39,701 nt of DNA from Planctomycetota bacterium. GTDB lineage: Bacteria; Planctomycetota; UBA1135; UBA2386. The notes under the pieces were generated by a model. It saw only the letters and a list, made by a program, of their open reading frames with translations, made no database searches and was not told the origin of the DNA. How positions within the stretch are numbered: position 1 is the stretch's first letter; each line of letters begins with the position of its first letter. The stretch spans positions 1 through 39,701 of the forward strand of contig JAQCBR010000022.1 of the NCBI GenBank assembly GCA_027621295.1, read 5' to 3'. Below are positions 8,250 to 19,130 of the stretch, piece by piece. The translations under genes were made by a program, and so were the position numbers.

Positions 8250-9430
8250 CGACCCAGGTCGGCTGGCAGGCCCGACTCGTTGCGGACGTCCTGCGCGGTG
8301 AAGATCACTCCCTCGTTCGCGAGCGGGTGATCTTCGTAGAACGCTTCGAGTGACTTGGGGTGCCGCTCCTTCGGTCTGTCCCAAGTCACTTGGATCGGAG
8401 TAGGCCGGCCGTTCTGCAGGACCACGAAGTCGACCACGCCTCGACCACGCCAGTAGAACACATCGCCGAACGTCTGCCGGAGCCGGACGTACGCGGCGCA
8501 CTCGAGCGCCTTGCCACGGTCGTCGCTTCCCGAGGACACGCAGGCGCGACGCATGCCGGGGTCGACGGGGTAGTACTTCTTGCCGCGCGCGGCGCGCTTG
8601 CGCTCGGAGTAGGCGAAACACGGGCACCCGAACACGAGGTAGGCGTCCTCCAGGGCCTCCAGATACAGGGACGTCGTATCGACCGACATGCCGATCGTTC
8701 CCGCGCAACGACGGATGCTGATCTCCGAACCGGCTGACTCGAACAGCAGCTGTGCGAGCTGTCGCAGCAGTCGCGACGACCTCGCTCCCACCCGCTCGCG
8801 GACATCGCGTTCGACGATGTCGTTGAAGCAGGCGCGGAGGAGTCGGTCGCCCTCGTCGGTCAGGAGTGGCGCGGGGAGGCCGCCTTCGAGCAGGTAGTGC
8901 TCCATGGTCGCGCTCCGCTTTGCGAGTCGGTATTCGCCGAAGCTGAATGGGAACAGCTCGAGGCGAAGATGGCGTCCGGTGAGCGCCGATCCGATCTCTC
9001 CCGAGAGGAGGTGGGCGTTCGAATCGGTGAGGACGAAGCGTCGGGTGGAGGATGTGTCCAACTCCGTGCGCAGCCACGCCTGCCACCCGTCTACGTGCTG
9101 GATCTCGTCGAAGAAGTAGGCCGCCTCGCCTGCGCCGACCGTGGACTCGTAGGCTGCGACGAGCCGATCGAGGGTTCGGTGGTCGAGCTGGTTGGCCAGG
9201 CGGCGGTCCTCGAAGTTCACGAAGAGGCATCGGGCAGGATCCAGCCCGATGCGCTCCGGCATCTGGGACAGCAGCGTCGACTTCCCGCAGCGCCGCACGC
9301 CCTGGATGACCACGGCGATGCCCTCAGGAAGGCTGGTGGGAAGGTCGGCTTCGCGTGTGACCAGGACCCCTGCGGACTTCGCTCTCGGGGCCTATCGCCG
9401 GGCGATTGCCAGGAGCTGCTCGTCGTCCAT
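8250..9430 (-). pseudogene. AAA_14/DUF4143-type ATPase, interrupted near its start
   Basis: The protein belongs to the widespread AAA_14-DUF4143 ATPases of unknown role: Walker A GVRRCGKST, Walker B AYFFDEIQHV, sensor segment FVLTDSNAHLL, family motif FPFSFGEY, a DUF4143 part (YLVFGCPCFAYSERKRAARGKKYY) and a nuclease-like tail (FYWRGRGVVDFVVLQNG). Translation from ATG 9430 gives MDDEQLLAIARR and then a TAG (9392-9394). The same frame continues without a break for 26 codons (GVLVTREADLP..., as expected for the family N-terminus) into the Walker A strand. A GTG at 9313 could restart translation but would leave out the N-terminal region and most of the first strand. At the 3' end similarity fades after about 8260 and the frame then runs antisense into the neighbouring gene. 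The 3' boundary given is approximate. Confidence 0.65.
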
Positions 9431-9630
9431 CGCAGTGTCGAGTTCACTCGGCAAGGAGATTCTGTCGCGCTGACTCGACAGCGGAGTCGGACCGGTCGCT
9501 CCTCGCAGAGCGCTGTCCGTCGCGGGGCAAGTTGGACCGTCGGCGGATCCGGGTGCGGCCGGTTGTCTGCCCTCTCGGCCGCCCGCTGGCTCGACAGCTC
9601 GATCTTCGCGAGCCGCCTTCCAGCGCGCCT

Positions 9631-10263
9631 TCACCTCCCGCGTCGCGGGAACCGGTCGGCGGCGGCGAGGACCCGGCGGGCGCGTTCGGCGACGTCGAGC
9701 TCGTCGAAGACGCCGAGGAGGATGGCCTCGGGGAGGGTCAGACACTGCGCGAGCATGTCGGCCAGCGCGCCGAGGCTGGCCTCGCCGACCTCGAAGTCCG
9801 AACCGGTCCGGGCGCGGATCGCCTCGAGGACCCTGGGACCGAGCTCGGCGACTTCGCTGGAAGAGGCCTCGACCTCGGCGAGGGGCTGCACGCGGACGAG
9901 TCGGTAGGCGTGCTCGCTGTCGGTCTCCTCGATGCGCGTACGCCCGAGGCCGACGAGCCAGATCAGGAAGCGGCCGTCCGGGAGCTTCTCGTGGCGGGCG
10001 ATCTCGCCGACACCGGCGATCGGGTGGATCGGCGGGCGGTCCGGAAGGTCGGCGCGGTTGGACTCCAGCACCGTGCCGATCACGAGCCGACCGCTGCGGT
10101 CCAGCGAGTCCTCGATCATCGCGCGGTAGCGCGGTTCGAAGATGTGCAGCGGCATCAGCTGGCCGGGGAACAGGAACGCGCCCGGCAGGGGGAACACCGG
10201 GACGGGTGTCGCGGTGGCCATCTCGAACGACCGGGGTGGCCAGACGTCTTCGAAGGGTTCCAT
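9631..10263 (-). CDS. LON N-terminal (substrate-binding) domain protein
   Basis: A 210-residue stand-alone LON substrate-binding domain, without the AAA or protease parts of Lon. Recognisable are VPVFPLPGAFLFPGQLMPLHIFEPRYRAMI near the N-terminus, LVIGTVLE, the IAGVGEIARHEKLPDGRF stretch and a helical C-terminal half. Such proteins are thought to bind unfolded or specific protein segments; their function in bacteria is unclear. The start lies 5 nt after the stop of the histone-deacetylase-family gene upstream, so it is the last gene of a three-gene operon. A second ATG at 10221 (MATATPV) is an equally plausible start because the domain begins right after it and neither has a good Shine-Dalgarno. 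Confidence 0.88.
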   Translation of the reverse strand: MEPFEDVWPPRSFEMATATPVPVFPLPGAFLFPGQLMPLHIFEPRYRAMIEDSLDRSGRLVIGTVLESNRADLPDRPPIHPIAGVGEIARHEKLPDGRFLIWLVGLGRTRIEETDSEHAYRLVRVQPLAEVEASSSEVAELGPRVLEAIRARTGSDFEVGEASLGALADMLAQCLTLPEAILLGVFDELDVAERARRVLAAADRFPRRGR

Positions 10264-10268
10264 GTCGA

Positions 10269-11192
10269 TCAGCGCGCAGTGCAGTGTGCAGTTGGGTCCA
10301 GGGCGAGGGCCTGTCGGACCGTCTCGAACTGGATGGCGACCGTGTCCTCGACGTTCCGACCGTAGCCGCCCGCCATCGTGACGACGAGGGGCAGGCCGTG
10401 CTCACCGCAGGTCGCGAAGACCCTGCGATCGCGCGCGGCGAGGCCGCGAGGCGTCAGCGCGAGTCGGCCGAAGCGGTCGTGGACGAACGGGTCGGCTCCC
10501 GCGAGGTAGAACACGAAGTCGGGGTCGGCAAGCGTGAACGCCCTGTCGAGCGCCTCGTCGAGGGTCTCCAGGTATGCCCGGTCATCGGTTCCGTCGGGGA
10601 GTGCGACGTCGAGGTGCGAAGGAACCTTGATGCGCGGGTAGTTGCGCGCGCCGTGCACGGAGAACGTGAAGACCTCGGGGTCGCCGTGGAACAGCTCCGC
10701 GGTGCCGTCACCCTGATGGACATCGAGATCGACGATGAGGACGCGCCTTCGTATCGACTCGGCCTGCACCACCCGTGCGGCCACCGCGCAGTCGTTGAAC
10801 ACGCAGTAGCCGCCGCCGCGGGCCCGCGCGGCGTGGTGGGTGCCGCCACCGAGGTAGACGGCGACGCCCTCCTGGAGCGCTGTCCGCGCAGCGGCGACCG
10901 TGGCTCCGCAGGACCGGAGCGAGCGTTCGACCATCGCCTCCGACCACGGGAATCCGATCCGCTTCTGCTCGAGCGGCGGCAGCGTCCCGGCGCGGACCGC
11001 GCGCACGTAGTCCATGTCGTGCACGTGTCCGAGCTCGTCGTCCGTGGCTGCGGGTGCGACCTCGAGCTCGGCCCGCGCGGCGGTCCACGGGTCGCCCTCG
11101 ATCCGCTCGCGGAGCAGCCGGTACTTGTCGATCGGGAACACGTGCCCCGGCGGCAGCGGGATCGGGAAGCCGTCGGTGTGGAACACGCGCAT
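10269..11192 (-). CDS. Histone deacetylase family hydrolase (class II-like, short)
   Basis: A 307-residue zinc-dependent deacetylase-family protein (arginase/deacetylase fold). The start [17 protein letters not shown] is the usual N-terminus of the short bacterial members. Catalytic elements are visible: tandem histidines in [10 protein letters not shown], the Asn of [12 protein letters not shown], the zinc ligands Asp and His in [10 protein letters not shown], a third zinc-ligand Asp in YLAGADPF, and the C-terminal GGYGR. Possible substrates are acetyl-lysine, acetylpolyamines or other small amides. It starts 19 nt after the stop of a second member of the same family and ends 5 nt before the LON-domain gene. 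Confidence 0.9.
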   Translation of the reverse strand: MRVFHTDGFPIPLPPGHVFPIDKYRLLRERIEGDPWTAARAELEVAPAATDDELGHVHDMDYVRAVRAGTLPPLEQKRIGFPWSEAMVERSLRSCGATVAAARTALQEGVAVYLGGGTHHAARARGGGYCVFNDCAVAARVVQAESIRRRVLIVDLDVHQGDGTAELFHGDPEVFTFSVHGARNYPRIKVPSHLDVALPDGTDDRAYLETLDEALDRAFTLADPDFVFYLAGADPFVHDRFGRLALTPRGLAARDRRVFATCGEHGLPLVVTMAGGYGRNVEDTVAIQFETVRQALALDPTAHCTAR

Positions 11193-11211
11193 CGGGCTGA
11201 CCTTCGCGCTG

Positions 11212-12357
11212 CTACAGACCGTGGAGGCGCAGCACCTCGTCGACGGTGGTCCGGTTCGCGGCGGCCGCGGCCTCCGCGCGCGGCTCGTCGACCGGATCGT
11301 CGGCGTACTTCGCGGCGAGCGGCGTCGCGCCGGCACGGGCCTGCCACGCGGCGCGCCAGGATGCGTCGACCTGGTCAGGAATCGCGCGCCCGGACACCGC
11401 ACACCAGACCATCGTCCAGGCGCGGGGCAGGACGCGGATCGGCTGGTAGCCACCCCCGCCGGTTGCGACCCAACGCCCGCCGCAGAGCTGGGCCGCGAGC
11501 TCGCGCGACAGCGTCGCGGCCCGCGCCATGGCAGAGGTCGTCAGCGAGAGATCTGCGAGCGGGTCCAGGAAGTGGGGGTCACAGCCGTGCTGCGTCAGGA
11601 TCAGTTCGGGCTGGAACCTCTCGAGGGCGGGGACGAGCGTGCGTTCGACCGCGTCGATCCAGCTCGCGTCCGTCGTGCCGGGAGCCAGCGGGACGTTCAG
11701 CACGGAGCCGGTGCCCGCGCCGCGTCCACGGTCACTGGTCCGCCCCGTGAACGGCCAGCGGCGTTCGGGCGACTCGTGGTAGCTGACGGTGAGCACGTCC
11801 GGGTCGTCGCGGAAGATCCGCTCGACGCCGTCGCCGTGGTGCACGTCGAAGTCGACGTAGACGACCCTCCGCAGGCCGTGTCGCCGCGCGGCGAGCACGC
11901 CGAGCGCGAGGTCGTTGTAGAGGCAGAATCCGCTCGCCGCGCTCGGCATCGCGTGGTGCAGGCCGCCGGTCGGATTGAACGCGGCGTCGGCTTCCCCCCT
12001 GACCACCGCATCGACGCAGGCGACGGTGCCTCCCGCGGCCGCAGCAGCCGCCCGGTGCTGGCCGGGTCGGATCGGGTTGTCTTCCGTGCCCAGTCCGAAG
12101 ACAGGTCCGAGCCGGACAGCCTCGCGGTCCCGCGGGTCCGCGAGCCGCACGAGCAGATCGACGTAGGCATGGTCGTGGACGGTCTGCAGCTCGTCCTCGG
12201 AGCACGGCTCGGGGACGAGCCACTCGTCCTGGTGCACGAGCGCTTCGCGCACCAGGAGGTCGGCGAGCGGCTCCTGACGGAACGGGGCGAAGGGATGCTC
12301 GGGTCCCAGGTCGTAGACCGGCATCTGGCGGGCATCGACGAGGCGGGCGCGGCGCAT
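11212..12357 (-). CDS. acuC: AcuC-type histone deacetylase family protein
   Basis: A 381-residue member of the AcuC branch of the deacetylase superfamily. In Bacillus AcuC removes acetyl groups from acetyl-CoA synthetase; here the substrate is inferred. Motifs: [19 protein letters not shown] with the catalytic His pair, [15 protein letters not shown] with zinc-binding Asp and His, a [15 protein letters not shown] segment, the LTQHGCDPH element and the terminal GGGGYQPI. The N-terminal [11 protein letters not shown] block, following [14 protein letters not shown], is characteristic of AcuC. It heads a minus-strand operon with a second deacetylase-family gene and a LON-domain gene, facing away from the repeat-protein gene. 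Confidence 0.88.
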   Translation of the reverse strand: MRRARLVDARQMPVYDLGPEHPFAPFRQEPLADLLVREALVHQDEWLVPEPCSEDELQTVHDHAYVDLLVRLADPRDREAVRLGPVFGLGTEDNPIRPGQHRAAAAAAGGTVACVDAVVRGEADAAFNPTGGLHHAMPSAASGFCLYNDLALGVLAARRHGLRRVVYVDFDVHHGDGVERIFRDDPDVLTVSYHESPERRWPFTGRTSDRGRGAGTGSVLNVPLAPGTTDASWIDAVERTLVPALERFQPELILTQHGCDPHFLDPLADLSLTTSAMARAATLSRELAAQLCGGRWVATGGGGYQPIRVLPRAWTMVWCAVSGRAIPDQVDASWRAAWQARAGATPLAAKYADDPVDEPRAEAAAAANRTTVDEVLRLHGL

Positions 12358-12485
12358 GCGGGTGTTCTAGCGATGCCTGCGCGAACGGCCAGCGGACAGC
12401 CGCCGCGTCTGGGAGGGCGTGGTCGGGTCGGTCGGTTCCGAAGAGAATTCCGTCCCGCCCGGGAGCGTTCCGTCGCGCACGTTCC

Positions 12486-12492
12486 GAGGAGG
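12486..12492 (+). promoter_or_regulatory. Shine-Dalgarno of the repeat-protein gene
   Basis: A GAGGAGG run lies 8 nt before ATG 12501 and supports that start, which is immediately followed by a signal peptide. Confidence 0.7.
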
Positions 12493-12500
12493 GCGTCCGC

Positions 12501-15437
12501 ATGCAGCCCCTGACCCGTCTCGTCCTGCTTCTTCTCGCGCTGCCGGTGGCCGATCGGGCCGCGGCCCAGCTCCCTGCCCCCACGCTGCTGCGGGACATCC
12601 AGACGACGCCCGAGCCGGACCCCTCGTCGATGCCGGACGGGTTCACTGCGTTCGCCGGCGACGTCTGGTTCGCGGCGACGTCTGCCGCCACGGGGCTCGA
12701 GCTGTTCCGCAGCGACGGCACTGCGGCAGGCACCCGGGTCTTCGTCGACGCGGTGCCCGGTCCGCTGGGCAGTGCCTCGGTCGGTGCTCCTCTCGCTGTC
12801 GGTGGAGACCTGTTCGTCGCGATCGACGACCGTGTGCACGGCAGCGAACTCTGGGCCACCGACGGGATCACAGCTCGGCTCGTCGCGGACATCGTGCGCG
12901 GACCCGGTTCGAGCTGGCCAGCACCTCTCGCAGGGATCGGATCGCGGCTGTTCTTCTCTGCGTTCGAGGACGGGCACGGCATCGAGCCGTACACCAGTGA
13001 CGGGTCCGGTCCGGGAACGGCTCGCCTCTCGGACCTGCACCCTGGTCCCGGGAGCTCGTCCCCGCGGCACGCGATGGAGGTCGGCGGACGGCTGTTCTTC
13101 GTCGCCGACGACGGGGTGCACGGCGCCGAGCCCTACGTCACCGACGGGACGGCCGCCGGGACCCACCTGCTCGTCGACGCGTATCCGGGCCCCACCGAGA
13201 GCGGCGCACGGCCTCTCGGCGTGGTCGGCGGGCGGCTCGTCTTCCGGACCTACAACGGCCCCGAGCCGCTGTGGGTGACGGACGGGACGGTCGCCGGCAC
13301 GGCACCGATCCCGACGATCCTCGACGGCGTGCGTGAACAGGGCGTCGTCACCGGCGGGTCGCTGTTCTTCGTCGGCAACACGCTCGCGCGCGGCGACGAG
13401 CCGTGGGTGACGGATGGGACCGCAGCCGGCACGCGGATCGTCCGCGATCTCGAGCTCGGGCACGTGTCGAGCAGTCCGACGCTGCTCGGGTCGGCCGGCG
13501 GTCGGCTCGTGCTCCGCACGATCGCGAACGGCGACCTCTGGCTGTCGGACGGGACCTTCGTGGGCACGGTTCGCGTGCCACGGGTGCGTGCGATGGCTTC
13601 GTGGGGGGCTGCGCTCGGGTCGAGCCTGATGTTCTCGGCCGACGACGGTGTGACGGGCGTCGAGCCGTGGGTGACCGACGGTACGGCGGCTGGGACACGG
13701 CTGCTCGCGGACGTCGCGCCGGGCGGCCGCGGCAGCTACCCCGGCGCGTGGACGAGTGTCGGGTCGGGGACCGCCGTGTTCCGTGCCGACGACCTGGCCC
13801 ACGGCGTGGAACCGTGGATCACCGACGGCTCGGTGGCCGGGACGAGGCTCCTGGCGAACGTCCATCAGGCGCCGCCCGGTCACACGATCTCGAGCGCTCC
13901 GAACGGGGGCGTCGCGTGGCGAGGACGCGCGGTGTTCAGCGCGACGAGCGCAGCCGGCACCGCGCCGTGGCGGAGTGACGGGACGAGCACGGGCACCGTC
14001 GCACACCACGTGTTCTCGTCACCCGACGCTTTCCTGCAGCTCAACGAGGACGGCAGCCCGCGTCTCCACGTCGCGCGTGAAGAGCTGATCGCCGTCGTCG
14101 GCTATCCGCCGAACGCATGGCTGTGGCGTGACTCCGGGACCGGCCTCGTTCCCGCCTCGCCGATCGCTCTGAACATGAGCTCGCGTCCACTGCCGCGCTG
14201 GGCCGTCGGCGGGGGCTTCCTGTGGCTGGTCGGGGATGACCTGTTCCGCGTCGACCGCGGGGTCGCGCAGCGGGTCCCGCTCGCCGGGGCCCAGCCGAGC
14301 TTCCCGATGGTGCTCGTGCCGCTCGGCGAGGGGATCGTCTGCACCGCGAGCGCTGGTGCGTCCGACGGGCTCTTCTGGGTCGACGCGGCGGGATTCCAGC
14401 TGCTGGCTCCGCTCCCGCTCTACGGTGTCCAGGCGGGGCTCGCCGTGCGGCACCGCGCGTTCTTCGTCGTCGAAGACCCGGGACTCGGCGCCGAGCTGCT
14501 CGTCACCGACGGCACCGTGGGCGGGACCGCGGTCCTCGATCTTTGGCCGGGGCCGACCGGGAGTCGTCCGACGCTGCTCGCCGCGTGCGGGGACGCGCTG
14601 CTGTTCGGCTGCGACGACGGACTGCACGGGCCGGAGATCTGGGCGACGCGCGGGACGCTGGCCTCGACGGTCCGCCTGACCGATCTGCCCGGGACCGGCG
14701 AGGTGCGCGCGCTCGTGCGGGTCGGTCTCGACGCGTTCGTCTTCGCCTACGACGACGGCGTGACCGGCACCGAGCCGTGGCGTCTCGACGCGTCCGGTGC
14801 GTCCCGGATCGCGGACCTGGTGCCGGGCCCCGGTGGCTCCGTCGACCGCTTCCTGGGCGTCGCTGGGGCGGAAGCATGGTTCGCAGGCGTCGACGGCGCT
14901 CTCTGGCGGACCGATGGGACCGCGACGGGCACGACGCCCGCGATGCCCGGCCTCCGGACCACCGGTGAGTTCTTCGTCGCCGGGGGGAGGGCGTACTTCG
15001 ACCACGACGACGGCGTGCACGGCGCCGAGCCGTTCGTCGTGTCGACTGGCGCGACTGCGGAGGTCGTCGGGGAGGCTTGCGGTCACGGCGGGCGGGCACC
15101 GTTCCTCGAGTCGGATGACCCGGTCCTCGGTCGCAGTGTCCGCGTTCGCTGCGGCGGTGGACCTGCGGGGTCGGTCGGGCTGCTCGCGCTCGGGTCTCGA
15201 CCTGGACTCCCGGGATGGCTGCCCGGGGGCTGCACGGTCCTCGTCGAGATCGGAACGGCGACGCTCCTCGCCGCGACTCCGGATGCGGCTGTGCCGCACG
15301 AGGTCCGGATCCCGATTCCGAACGTGCCCGGGCTCGTCGGTGCCGAGGTCGTCGTCCAGGCGTACGTCGGACCCTCGCCGAACCCTGCGGGTCTCGAAGC
15401 GTCCGCAGGGATCGCGCTGATCCTCGGTCTCTGGTAG
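12501..15437 (+). CDS. Exported ELWxTDGTxxGT-repeat protein
   Basis: A 978-residue secreted protein. Signal peptide at 1-23 (LVLLLLALPVADRAAAQ). Then about 14 imperfect repeats of 40-60 residues, each with the pattern GxELWxTDGTxxGTRLxxD (for example EPYVTDGTAAGTHLLVDA, EPWVTDGTAAGTRLLADV, ALWRTDGTATGTTPAM), usually preceded by a strand such as LFFVADDGVHGAEP. Such repeats are expected to form beta-propeller blades; function is unknown. The last 130 residues are a distinct beta domain opening with VGEACGHGGRAPFLES, with paired Cys, that recurs at the C-termini of many planctomycete exported proteins and may be a sorting or adhesion module. No transmembrane anchor was seen. The gene stands alone and converges on the kinase gene 16 nt away. 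Confidence 0.88.
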   Translation: MQPLTRLVLLLLALPVADRAAAQLPAPTLLRDIQTTPEPDPSSMPDGFTAFAGDVWFAATSAATGLELFRSDGTAAGTRVFVDAVPGPLGSASVGAPLAVGGDLFVAIDDRVHGSELWATDGITARLVADIVRGPGSSWPAPLAGIGSRLFFSAFEDGHGIEPYTSDGSGPGTARLSDLHPGPGSSSPRHAMEVGGRLFFVADDGVHGAEPYVTDGTAAGTHLLVDAYPGPTESGARPLGVVGGRLVFRTYNGPEPLWVTDGTVAGTAPIPTILDGVREQGVVTGGSLFFVGNTLARGDEPWVTDGTAAGTRIVRDLELGHVSSSPTLLGSAGGRLVLRTIANGDLWLSDGTFVGTVRVPRVRAMASWGAALGSSLMFSADDGVTGVEPWVTDGTAAGTRLLADVAPGGRGSYPGAWTSVGSGTAVFRADDLAHGVEPWITDGSVAGTRLLANVHQAPPGHTISSAPNGGVAWRGRAVFSATSAAGTAPWRSDGTSTGTVAHHVFSSPDAFLQLNEDGSPRLHVAREELIAVVGYPPNAWLWRDSGTGLVPASPIALNMSSRPLPRWAVGGGFLWLVGDDLFRVDRGVAQRVPLAGAQPSFPMVLVPLGEGIVCTASAGASDGLFWVDAAGFQLLAPLPLYGVQAGLAVRHRAFFVVEDPGLGAELLVTDGTVGGTAVLDLWPGPTGSRPTLLAACGDALLFGCDDGLHGPEIWATRGTLASTVRLTDLPGTGEVRALVRVGLDAFVFAYDDGVTGTEPWRLDASGASRIADLVPGPGGSVDRFLGVAGAEAWFAGVDGALWRTDGTATGTTPAMPGLRTTGEFFVAGGRAYFDHDDGVHGAEPFVVSTGATAEVVGEACGHGGRAPFLESDDPVLGRSVRVRCGGGPAGSVGLLALGSRPGLPGWLPGGCTVLVEIGTATLLAATPDAAVPHEVRIPIPNVPGLVGAEVVVQAYVGPSPNPAGLEASAGIALILGLW

Positions 15438-15453
15438 GGCCGGGGCGCGCGGC

Positions 15454-17292
<1,839 letters not shown>

Positions 17293-17313
17293 GCCTTGAC
17301 CCTCCTCAGGGCC

Positions 17314-18147
17314 TCAGCCGCGCACCGCGTCCTCGACGCGGCGGAGCGCGGTGAGCAGGGTCTCGAGCTGGGCGAGCGGGACCATGTTCGGTCCGTCGCT
17401 CGGGGCTCGGTCGGGGTCCTCGTGGACCTCCATGAACAGGCCGTCCACGCCGCACGCGACCGCGGCGCGTGCGAGGTAGGGGACCTTGGTCCGGTCGCCG
17501 CCGGAGCGGCCGCCGGCACCACCGGGGCGTTGGACGGAGTGGGTGGCATCGAAGACGAGCGGGGCCCCGGTCGCGGCCCGCATGGTCGGAAACCCCGCAT
17601 AGTCGACGACCAGCGTCTGGTATCCGAAACTCGTGCCACGTTCCGTGAGGAGGACGTTCGGGTTGCCGGTCGAGCGGACCTTCTCGATCAGGTGGGGCGT
17701 GTCGTCGGGGGAGAGGAACTGCCCCTTCTTCACGTTGACGGCCTTGCCGGTGTGGCCGGCCGCCAGCAGGAGGTCGGTCTGGCGGCAGAGGAACGCAGGG
17801 ATCTGCAGCCCGTCCACAACTTCGCCCGCCTTCGTCGCCTGGTCTTCGGTGTGGACGTCCGTCAGCACCGGGACGCCGAGCGCGTCGCGCACCGCGGCGA
17901 GGATGGCGAGCCCCTCCTCGATCTCGACGCCGCGGAAGCTCCCGATCGACGTCCGGTTCGCCTTGTCGAAGCTGCTCTTGTAGACGACCGGAACGCCGAT
18001 CCGACGGCAGATCGACGTGACGGCCTCGGCGTGGCGGAGCGCGTGGTCGCGGCCCTCGATCACGCAGGGGCCGGCGATGATGGAGAACCGGCTGTCACCC
18101 CCGAACGGGACGTCGCCGATGTGGACGAGAGCTTGGGTGCCTTGCAC
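17314..18147 (-). CDS. kdsA: 3-deoxy-8-phosphooctulonate synthase (Kdo-8-P synthase)
   Basis: Condenses phosphoenolpyruvate with arabinose 5-phosphate to Kdo-8-phosphate for lipopolysaccharide core synthesis in the cytoplasm. The 277-residue chain has the normal length and motifs: FSIIAGPCVIEG, YKSSFDKANRTS, GVPVLTDVHTEDQA, IPAFLCRQTDLL, NVKKGQFLSP, LLTERGTSFGY, FDATHSVQRPGG and MEVHEDPDRAPSDGPN. The residue after NVKKGQFLSP is Asp rather than the Asn of metal-independent KdsA, and a Cys stands in IAGPCVI, which fits the metal-dependent class. The start codon is GTG. It sits between a diacylglycerol-kinase-family gene (30 nt) and the Ser/Thr kinase (21 nt). Confidence 0.96.
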   Translation of the reverse strand: MQGTQALVHIGDVPFGGDSRFSIIAGPCVIEGRDHALRHAEAVTSICRRIGVPVVYKSSFDKANRTSIGSFRGVEIEEGLAILAAVRDALGVPVLTDVHTEDQATKAGEVVDGLQIPAFLCRQTDLLLAAGHTGKAVNVKKGQFLSPDDTPHLIEKVRSTGNPNVLLTERGTSFGYQTLVVDYAGFPTMRAATGAPLVFDATHSVQRPGGAGGRSGGDRTKVPYLARAAVACGVDGLFMEVHEDPDRAPSDGPNMVPLAQLETLLTALRRVEDAVRG

Positions 18148-18177
18148 GGGCCGGATTCTAGCCCCGGCGCCCGCCCC

Positions 18178-19059
18178 TCACGGCACGACGATCTGCGCCG
18201 CGCGGTCGAGCGTGGTCACGGTGAGCGGGCTGTGGCCACCGAGGTCGCCGTCGAGCTGGTAGGGCGTCGGGCCCGAGGCTTCGATCCGTGCCTCGCGGAG
18301 CCAGAGGATCTCGCAGTCGCGGCCGGGCCGCAGTCCGAACGTGAACGCCCGGAACGCCGCGATCAGCCACGCGCGTCGGGTCCGCTGACGGAAGCAGACG
18401 GCGGCGAAGCTCCCCGGCCGGCTGCAGACCTCGCGCGGCATCCGGAAGACTCCGCCGTACTGGTGGACCTGGGTGATCAGCAGCTCGGAGAGCCCCGACC
18501 GCTGTTCCCCGGCCTCGGTCGTCAGACGGATGTCGTGGGCGGGAAGCCTTCGCACGACGTGGAGCACCGGTGCGACCCACTTCCATTTGCCGAGCGTGCC
18601 GCGGCGGACCTGCTCGAGGCGCTCGACCATCGCCCCGTCCAGCCCGACCCCGGCGAACAGCAGGAACCGTCGGTCGCCGGCGACGCCGACGGCCAGGGGT
18701 CGCGTCCTGCCGGCAACGATCAGCGCAGCCAGCCGCTCGGGGGACTTGGGCAGATGCAGCTCGCAGGCGAGCACGTTTGCGGTCCCCATCGGCAGTTGGG
18801 CGAGCGGCAGCGACGGGTCCGGCATGCCGTTGAGGACTTCGTTGAGCGTGCCGTCGCCGCCGACGGCGACGACCACGTCGCAGTGCTGCGGGCTCGCCGA
18901 CTCGGCCGCGAACGCGCGCGCGTCCCCCTTGCCCTCGGTGAAGCGCAGCGTCACCTCGAAGCCCCTCGCCGCGAGCGCATCGCGGAGTGCCGGAGCCTTC
19001 GCCCGCGCGCGGCCGCCGCCGGCGATCGGGTTCGCGAGGATGAGCGCACGTCGCGGCAT
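18178..19059 (-). CDS. Diacylglycerol kinase family lipid kinase (DagK/YegS type)
   Basis: A 293-residue DAGK-catalytic-domain protein that should phosphorylate a lipid hydroxyl using ATP at the inner membrane. It starts RRALILANPIAGGGRARAK, the usual nucleotide-binding opening, followed by the VVVAVGGDGTLNEVLNGM signature at about 64-81 and LPMGTANVLACELHLP, where most members have GTxNDFAR. The C-terminal half is the beta-sandwich of the family. It heads a three-gene operon with kdsA and the Ser/Thr kinase, which suggests a lipid or LPS-precursor role. The exact lipid cannot be named. Confidence 0.9.
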   Translation of the reverse strand: MPRRALILANPIAGGGRARAKAPALRDALAARGFEVTLRFTEGKGDARAFAAESASPQHCDVVVAVGGDGTLNEVLNGMPDPSLPLAQLPMGTANVLACELHLPKSPERLAALIVAGRTRPLAVGVAGDRRFLLFAGVGLDGAMVERLEQVRRGTLGKWKWVAPVLHVVRRLPAHDIRLTTEAGEQRSGLSELLITQVHQYGGVFRMPREVCSRPGSFAAVCFRQRTRRAWLIAAFRAFTFGLRPGRDCEILWLREARIEASGPTPYQLDGDLGGHSPLTVTTLDRAAQIVVP

Positions 19060-19130
19060 CGGTCGTTATCGTGCGCCGGGCGGCGCGCGGACGCCACGGC
19101 CGAGCGAGTCTCCGAGACCAACAGCACTCC

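Noticed and set aside
7916-8250. Continuation of the ATPase frame to 7916.
   Set aside because: The added residues are antisense to the exported-protein gene and unlike any DUF4143 C-terminus.
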